The notes beneath the pieces were generated by a model. The model was not told the DNA's origin. It searched no databases and saw nothing but the letters and a program-made list of their open reading frames with translations. Below, piece by piece: positions 19,801 through 21,756 of a DNA stretch of 21,756 bases. The stretch lies in the IMG/VR virus record IMGVR_UViG_3300012920_009387, positions 1 to 21,756 of that record; one strand, written 5' to 3'. Numbering within the stretch: the first letter of the stretch is position 1; each line of letters begins with the position of its first letter. The position numbers and the translations under genes were made by a program. This stretch comes from a virus.

Positions 19801-21756
19801 ACCGTAGTCTGTGCAAAAGTAACATATTTTTTAAAGAAAATATTTTCTTTACTTAATGCAAATTTAACATCAAAATCATTAATTTTTTCAATATAATAAA
19901 TTCCTTCATTGAATAGTTTAGTTCCTTCAACCTCTGTTGTTACATAATTAAAATTCTCATCAACAACTCTTTTTTCAACTATTTCTGGATAATAATAAAC
20001 TTTGTCTCCGGTTTTTAATCTATGTTCTTTATCAAATGTAACTTTAGTACCTTCAAAAGTTCCATTAATGCTTAAATCTATACTTTCTAATGAAACTGGT
20101 TCTGAAGGTATTGAAGAGGATGCAATTAGTAAGTTACCATCATCATTTGAATATACATTTTGAACATTTGCATGAAAATCTTCAATTTGTGTAAATCTTG
20201 GAGATATACCCTTTAAAATATTTCTTTTAATTGTGTATATTCCATTTACATTAATAGTTGAAACAGTCCTAATATTTACAGATTTTTCGTTAATAATGGA
20301 TAAAACTGTTGCAGTTACAGAAGTTCCACTATTATCAATTATTTCAACCAAATCATCTTTAACAAAGTAATGATTATTATTAAAATTTATGCGATATATA
20401 TTATCTGTTGCGTCTACTACACTTACAGAATTAACCGTAAATATTATTTTGTTATTATAAATCCATTCATTAAATTTAAAACCACTCCCTTCAAATCCAA
20501 GAGTTTTAACTCTTGAGGTAATACCATTAATATTATAAAGTGATTTACTTGGCGTATTTACGTTAGAAATAATAGAAGATACATTGCACTGAACTTTTTT
20601 TCCATTTATTGTTGCATATGCAAAAGTATCTCTATCTGTTACATTCTCTTCTTCTTTAATTTCTTTATAAATGTATCCAACTTCTCTGAATTGATTAATA
20701 GTCTTAGAACCATAATATAAAGTTCCAGAAGTTCCATCACTATATTTAAAGGAGATATTTCCAGTTTTTGCAAAACCAACAGTTGATTCTACATCAAGAT
20801 AAGATGAACCAATAGATACTGGATTTACAAGTTTTGTTTTGGGAGTTACTTTAAAATCACCATAAATTGCCCCATCAAATGTAATGTCTTTATTATATCC
20901 AGCATCAACATCTAACCTGTAATATACCTTAGAGTCTTTCCCTAAAATTCTTTCTGAATATGTAATAGGCGCATATGATTTTGAAGGAAAATCTTGGAAA
21001 AGAGTAATATTTTGAATATCATCAAATTCAGTTTCATTAAGAGTTGGATCTACGACAATACTTTCTACCTGATTAAACTGTGCGTCAGATGGTCTAAAAA
21101 GTAAATTAGCAGGATTTATTAACTCAACATTAACGCCATATAATGCTTTGAATAAAATTTTAAAAGAATCTTCAGTTCCTTTTGAAGCATAAAAACTTCT
21201 TACCTGCTTTAAAAACGTATTTTGGTCTAATCCAGAATAAAATTCTCTATCCTCAAAACCAAATGCAATCTCTTTTTTGGTTTTATTTAAAAATTCTGCT
21301 AAAAATAATACACTTAGATTTAAAACCTTTGCTTCATTCCCATGAACTTCTGCATTAGTTGTTTCAAATAAAACTTCATCAGGAGCATTTTCTTTGGAAA
21401 GTTCACAAATTCCACTAAATCCTCTAACACAACCAGTAAAGGATCTATTAGTTTTTCCTGTGTAAGTAATAATCTCATTATCAATTTTTAACAAACCATA
21501 GGAATCTGGAAATCCCGATGTGCTAGAAACTTCAATTTCGTCATCTATGGTATTAATAGATCTTGAAAGAGAAGTAGAATATACTCTATTGGTAAAAGAA
21601 TCAATTTTTAAATATCTGTCAATATTATTGATGAGATCTATTGGACCACCCTGATATTCTTGTCCAGTATAATACTCTTTTAAAAATTCAGTTATCAGAG
21701 GAAAATCGGTCCTAACATAGTCAGGAACTTGACTTTTAACAATTGTGGAAAGTTGA
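7857..21756 (-). CDS. Giant gp7-like baseplate/virion structural protein, N-terminus outside window
   Basis: A single uninterrupted frame of at least 4,632 residues (roughly 0.5 MDa) ends at TAA (7859-7857). It is open through the right edge, so the true start lies beyond it. The visible N-terminal ~220 residues resemble the C-terminal part of T4 gp7: FYASKGTEDSFKILF near residue 188, versus FYSTKGIEASYKFLF in T4 gp7 as I recall it. Then come many beta-type modules: H-x3-[ST]-GD units, GxGY units, a cupredoxin-like domain (residues ~878-993), a YHYH-like domain (~1359-1466), three ~85-90-residue repeats and three 18-residue repeats (~3639-3969). A conserved-looking segment RPVDWCRQTEDKI follows near the C-terminus. 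I see no membrane segment. The position directly before the gp8-like gene matches T4 gene 7, so a baseplate wedge scaffold with host-facing or adhesive modules is inferred. It could also be a fibre-like protein. Coding is certain; the role is moderately supported. Confidence 0.93.
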   Translation of the reverse strand, partial: QLSTIVKSQVPDYVRTDFPLITEFLKEYYTGQEYQGGPIDLINNIDRYLKIDSFTNRVYSTSLSRSINTIDDEIEVSSTSGFPDSYGLLKIDNEIITYTGKTNRSFTGCVRGFSGICELSKENAPDEVLFETTNAEVHGNEAKVLNLSVLFLAEFLNKTKKEIAFGFEDREFYSGLDQNTFLKQVRSFYASKGTEDSFKILFKALYGVNVELINPANLLFRPSDAQFNQVESIVVDPTLNETEFDDIQNITLFQDFPSKSYAPITYSERILGKDSKVYYRLDVDAGYNKDITFDGAIYGDFKVTPKTKLVNPVSIGSSYLDVESTVGFAKTGNISFKYSDGTSGTLYYGSKTINQFREVGYIYKEIKEEENVTDRDTFAYATINGKKVQCNVSSIISNVNTPSKSLYNINGITSRVKTLGFEGSGFKFNEWIYNNKIIFTVNSVSVVDATDNIYRINFNNNHYFVKDDLVEIIDNSGTSVTATVLSIINEKSVNIRTVSTINVNGIYTIKRNILKGISPRFTQIEDFHANVQNVYSNDDGNLLIASSSIPSEPVSLESIDLSINGTFEGTKVTFDKEHRLKTGDKVYYYPEIVEKRVVDENFNYVTTEVEGTKLFNEGIYYIEKINDFDVKFALSKENIFFKKYVTFAQTTVKDNKVKLYDFHEKNLQDQKLLREIPLPLESSSEKVKTLPGMTGMLLNGVEILNYKSKNNIYYGEIKSVDVIFSDNQFDIINPPNLVIEDDGRGKNANGFLGITGSLSKIKIIDRGFDYEGTPTIKVTGGNGNGASVLVNMKTTDNVANFDSKFIRLNPTNAIGFSTYHKFRNFEQVIYQTSDQLGITGLTTNTSYFVGLVNETTNYSVTVAAKTSGHPYFGQGSGNGYYITGGVHNTVTQSPSLEFVHGETYVFDQSDATVNLHPIYFSTVESSFGGNDRYETGVIYTLDGVNVSYSAYVSGFASATTRSISLTVDVNAPTTLYYACSVHQYMGNAIKVFGSNNIKLYNSINDAVSGINTVNLTAYGNGVHSLTSLTKKRQIDSINIVEPGEGYSNRKVICQHTGINTATNTINSINHGYSTGDIIQYMGVASGTDTQLTGLSLNTDYIATVFDKDTFTLSEVGVGNTVSIFANRNEYINISNSGIGTHIFNHPPIEVTLTGKTAIGPEFVAKLQPKFLGSVDNVHISNGGVGYGVTNIQDFERNPIIGYSIGKNTQIRAIINNGSITEAIVLNKGKDFTSAPDVVVDGDGTGAVLTATIKSDGRIDKIIVVEGGRGYNQNNTTIRIVSSESLSQSKFQPHLQSWKINLFEDSIDKIEKDDGVLTLSSFSNFGIQYSHLFAPRYLRSRLIPSDSEGDKKYGANDLPFNRIEIDSVNHSPIIGWAYDGNPIYGPYGYSDKSGGVAVRMKSGYYNEALLKTNRPPNYPAGYFVEDFTYYRVDDDTVLDENNGRYCITPEFPKGTYAYFATINEVADVAGPFRDYRRPIFPYLIGDNYFSIPSKFNLDKNSNQDDFDINNSDYKRNTSIYNFFDKNSRYPYITLPNDLNQKVVIKNVGKGKVNDIKVLNGGDFYKVGDRLVFDQTESGGSGIAARVSFVEGKEISSIKNDNTETQVEIYPSNKKGVFVGVGSTPHNYFDGELISLTNFSTTKSKFEGGHSITVPATTLTLTGLGTTAHALSNISNTGIVTFVHVSNLNFDRVKENDIIQIHDERVKVLNVDSLSGRLRIIRQIDGTTAPAFHSVGIGATIDQRRFEFKSDYDNSFKFRTNKQYYFNPQESIGLSDGYGNPGTGTTVEFEVPGAGGTSIHIKPKLIYLKNHELKTGDIVVYNKNNETANPIKYEDSTTVSGIGSEFIENRLYYIARFDKDFVGISTVKVGIGSTGVFSGIAATTNNIGLVDFIDRGSSTYHSFTTQYPKITADSIQNRVIVTTATNHGLSSDHKVLIDVKPKVQKTVVVKYDDFNRNIVINPKSFEPTGINTITGVITILDHGFSTGDKLIHSSEWVKTAFSNNTPYFAVKINNDTFKLSETLYNSKLDQPITVVGVATTAGTLSPVNPTIDTEGYNSIKFDLSDSSLQYEYFSNQYPAFELDFFVGNTFTKPWTKNPQDTEFKVKKSGVVGSDAVVTLFLDSNTPKDLYYNLVPKFTQGVPLAETKKDVYLDKNVNGAGYVNVSPSSYSGSHKVKVSTGTTFTYNLLNEPEVVSYGSTNSTLSYITDCTHTDGPISRVEVLNTGDNYKVLPGFTTVTSVNGVDCDLELQSSDIGIIENVEITNYGFDFPYDQSIRPLFYYPQSLKITPFTSIDSIGISSFGRGYLGKQELVVVDGVSGEVVSDIDLEYTSTSSEVTILRNTYGMSNVIPKIYPVNSGGGVPVDNGQLSAGITYDSSTKIATAVVKTEYSTGDYYPFVVGEKLMIEGSNPGIGNSRGFNSSEHNYKLYTITEIDPNFGGGAGSVKFSMADQLEDTESVIAYDKINSATRLLPQRDFPTFDIKIKKNEFIIEEIIKSNGKTAIVEDWDKEFSILKISSTDEFVAGENITGQTSKSIGTVGENLFPFKEYGKYGSIIRQNKGWKEIAGFLNNDLQRIPDNDYYQNFSYSLKSTIPLQTWNDPVSSMNHVSGYKKFANYQLESYERGLRVNTSPTQGSTYINLIKDIVETVDLNCVNDFDLVSENSISIGDDSIVSTQIIFESRLISSFDQAVGNRVLSIDDISDQFSHRPRPEEFVNIDRFNLDTTRFLRFITLVRDQRFTSERQVSIFDVIHDGTYGYTNEYAVISTVKDMGSFDFAIDQGRGLIQYHPEPDKVAFNDLNISYVAYKIDDSFVGIGSSAFGDVAIVNTSSTELNAVGTGVTIVSIGSTYNSVSVMVMINPDSGEQNEEFQFSQINFIHDGTNITSSGEYASLFTQLGSLTDGFIGYGTFYPYLDGNNFIVEYVPNAGIGTTAVINTMQIGIAQTAVNGSTDFNMVHSRIQTQSTVIAAATNPGITTVNDYRYIANSQEFHAAKLYVHVADKTNNEHEFVELFALDTINAVGVSSEVYLTEFANLGTSSVGLGTFGAVIDDTGFAVEIQFTPIPNIDVEVNVFAQHLKSETADDVDTVIDFNNGLITTDRDDYVGTFNAIKTDFDLTHERQDIFEHWFDGGNSDIVDTTNNTIQLANHFFVSGEQVSYFRNDINDENSAISIGQTFITGSKNGVAIGLTELLPDGGENLYMVKVDDNTIGLTTSAAEAQLPNPTLINITNVGSGTSHRFLTTKQNSKVIVTIDNIIQSPIVSTAITSSLNTTALSTTDILEFVGVTSFFGGDFIQINDEIMKIAGIGANNDPNKVRVRRAKLGTRFANHSAGDVVTKISGNYNIIDSTISFAEAPYGPDPVADPSDPNEIDWNKISKGSSFHGRSYMRGRIPNEVQDTYFRNHVFKDVSDKFNALENTFKIQTTEGNNISGIHTHNAVILINSVFQLPGITVEEDYSLKEETIGFTSAVFNGDARDLGSDVGISSFPAAGVIQSVGSTEGLGYQPLVSAAATVTISGLGTVTNVSIGFTGSGYRSQEYHEIITKTNHLVAAGTTNIFVDNLNSVFGILNEVYDGNNAYIGIGTYRAQYGTKLNGVGATFVQIRPEQVSEFIIPTGTPVSIGVTLPYGIVNVSAATSNISSGAVSGLTYDVLDGDYDGTTGILSITLPNNHELNQGDYITINDNSLRFTCSSDNNTRVKSYPRPNLDTNASRRPLRIEEVQGQNALVFVGFSTFVYFNVTNAEYTPVTGITTLTIGANHGFDVGRGISLETDSLSFTCAMDGNTVTKTYPRSTDPAANNTLDITAVDQAAGTITVNVGASPLVNFTPTAATYTPSTGLLELTIGTHTLTAGTSVRLADNSLTFTCALDGHTAQKTYPRASGEGANAGTPDAAYQTAVNITAVDQVAGTITLDVGTSSDTSLHTFVSAAAGAVISGGNYSHTFVSATANALRAGGQYTHTFVSADSGAVVSTATTSIQHIGFATVITGTGHISENVTITNPGYNLNVGVGTDQVVPQIIFDDPRPYANMPLIFSDENTIVGLGTESRVDIEVGNGSSITSFNFTNNGYAYGNGEILTVQTGGLTGIPTMTNFREFQLTVDKTFDDTFNGWAFGELELLDNVDNYIDGRRKFFPLFRDGLRLSIIAAKNSKIDPNQLLLVFLNNVLQVPGKSYFFFGGNRIRFTEAPREGDSLRILFYKGNGEGTDVIRTEVIQTVKEGDTLEINSSDIVLDEFKRTITDIESTDTVETLPYFGPGNTDNVDLIRPVDWCRQTEDKIINGLGISKARTFYEPNILPNAYLIKPVSVGGTVFSVNTTRPLFNQLNEFDTVQGRLAQNKIKIHPQNEIAPAFATATVSTAGTISALTLTDGGHGYLTTPTVSIASTNGTGINTTGTATAVATLTNGVVTDLTITDGGVGYATTSIPSVLISPPQAAGIEECEVYFPDGYRGDSGTVVGFATTAISGETFALFDLFIPEQDQVFNDAAYVGFAITVSQIEQGDAFTIYNSNVGASVTSITSYDGSGNILGISTTFIDGVYEVIESVEHPRVMGGIGTATVRVRAKVDNAPLGFDFDDTFTANSGTTGMTTSMYQGSYSWGRIVVKSRGSSTSYTSYNSQGVSGITTAPLVVRERPLAFVRYD
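8490..8705 (-). repeat. Two tandem GxGY strand-turn units near the giant protein C-terminus
   Basis: ISALTLTDGGHGYLTTPTVS and later TDLTITDGGVGYATTSIPSV are two copies of one unit, separated by a Gly/Thr/Ala-rich strand pair. The same DGGxGYxTxP pattern occurs repeatedly upstream in this protein (for example near 19450, 18210 and 17950) and in both neighbouring genes. It looks like a beta-solenoid-type building block. Confidence 0.75.
9170..9320 (-). other. VFLNNVLQVPG / FTEAP hairpin module
   Basis: LLLVFLNNVLQVPGKSYFFF followed by GGNRIRFTEAPREGDSLRIL is a compact module with an L-N-x-V-x-Q-x-P-G strand and an F-x-E-A-P-x-x-G-D strand. Related strands appear at 11395-11465 (ILINSVFQLPG) and 11990-12035 (VTIDNIIQSP), the latter followed much later by ISFAEAPYGP. 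Such strand pairs are frequent in phage tail-fibre and baseplate proteins. A structural role is inferred. Confidence 0.6.
9847..10008 (-). repeat. Three 54-base (18-residue) HTFVSA repeats
   Basis: Three in-frame units begin HTFVSAAAGAVISGGNYS, HTFVSATANALRAGGQYT and HTFVSADSGAVVSTATTS. The copies are spaced exactly 54 bases apart (the plus-strand matches to the repeat start lie at 9997, 9943 and 9889). They directly follow the third SLxFTC module. The Gly-Gly-aromatic turn followed by a His-Thr-Phe-Val strand suggests a short beta-hairpin or solenoid. Similar HTFVSA units are, as I recall, common in marine cyanophage structural proteins. Confidence 0.85.
10030..10840 (-). repeat. Three tandem ~85-90-residue modules with SLxFTC core
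   Basis: Three copies in a row each carry an N/T-H-x-L/F-x-x-G start, an SLxFTCxxDxxTxxKxYPR core (cores near 10700, 10435 and 10178) and, in the two later copies, a TAVDQxAGTITxxVG end. The third copy has an extra loop GEGANAGTPDAAYQT. At DNA level a 31-base block is nearly identical between copies two and three (10336-10366 and 10048-10078, one mismatch), indicating recent duplication or gene conversion. Each core has a single conserved Cys. Function unknown; probably a beta-rich spacer or binding domain. Confidence 0.85.
17360..17680 (-). other. YHYH-like domain within the giant protein
   Basis: Contains NHSPIIGWAYDGNPIYGPYG (about 17600-17655), followed by MKSGYY, FVEDFTYY and FPKGTYAYFATI (about 17375-17410). 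The GWAYDGxPIYGPYGY core is the signature I associate with YHYH-type domains of bacterial and marine phage proteins. Its biochemical role is unknown. It lies between GxGY strand-turn regions and has a fairly sharp start and end, so it is probably a discrete inserted module. Confidence 0.6.
18775..19125 (-). other. Cupredoxin-like domain within the giant protein
   Basis: A stretch of about 115 residues begins at YYITGGVHNTV, has ETYVFDQSDATVNLHPIYF (His at about 19005), then a variable loop, and ends TTLYYACSVHQYMGNAIKVF (18785-18845). The N-x-H-P strand, followed some 80 residues later by Y-x-C-x2-H-x2-M-G, resembles the type 1 copper ligand set of plastocyanin-like folds (His, then C-x2-H-x4-M), with the Met two residues closer. 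Copper binding is a hypothesis; the fold resemblance is motif-level only. Confidence 0.55.
21060..21756 (-). other. T4 gp7 C-terminal-like domain at the N-terminal part of the giant protein
   Basis: The visible start contains VPDYVRTDFPLITEFLKEYY, comparable to T4 gp7 around MPDSYLLQDSNFEAFCEAY, and then FYASKGTEDSFKILF followed by KALYGVNVEL, comparable to FYSTKGIEASYKFLF followed by KVLYNEEVEI. The T4 strings are recalled, not searched. Between them sits an insertion with a KIDNEIITYTG module and VRGFSG. The similarity, plus the position just before the gp8-like gene, supports a baseplate wedge role. Confidence 0.7.

Noticed and set aside
21494-21494. TTG at 21494 as the start of the giant gene.
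   Set aside because: The frame stays open for 87 more codons to the window edge and encodes sequence resembling T4 gp7, so the TTG is an internal Leu codon.

Overview
The window is a stretch of a tailed-phage structural module. It resembles the baseplate region of a T4-like myovirus infecting marine picocyanobacteria (Prochlorococcus or Synechococcus) or a related pelagic bacterium. The evidence is the very AT-rich composition, three long same-strand structural genes packed with almost no spacing, a clear T4 gp8-like baseplate wedge protein, and a flanking protein with the recurring repeat modules typical of cyanomyovirus virion proteins. Host assignment is an inference. No tRNA, integrase, insertion sequence, CRISPR or host-derived metabolic gene was seen.

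Everything is coded on the minus strand, so transcription runs from high to low coordinates. First is a giant gene (21756 down to 7857) that enters from outside the window. At least 4,632 codons are visible. Its visible N-terminal part resembles the C-terminal part of T4 gp7; the rest is a long string of beta-type modules, including a cupredoxin-like domain, a YHYH-like domain, three ~85-90-residue tandem repeats and three exact-period 18-residue repeats. A 35-base gap with a candidate late promoter (CTAAATA) follows, then the gp8-like wedge gene (7821 to 6259). Six bases later comes a DUF4815-like structural gene (6252 to 1), open at the left edge with 2,084 codons visible.

The order gp7-like, gp8, then a large wedge-associated protein parallels T4 genes 7-8-9/10. 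The three products are therefore probably parts of one baseplate wedge, made late in infection. The same small modules (GxGY strand-turn units and GxxSGAxA units) recur in these proteins and inside the insertions that make this gp8 longer than T4 gp8, suggesting module exchange within the cluster.

There are no gene-free stretches longer than 35 bases. Family assignments come from reading motifs and from memory of T4 proteins; no database search was run.
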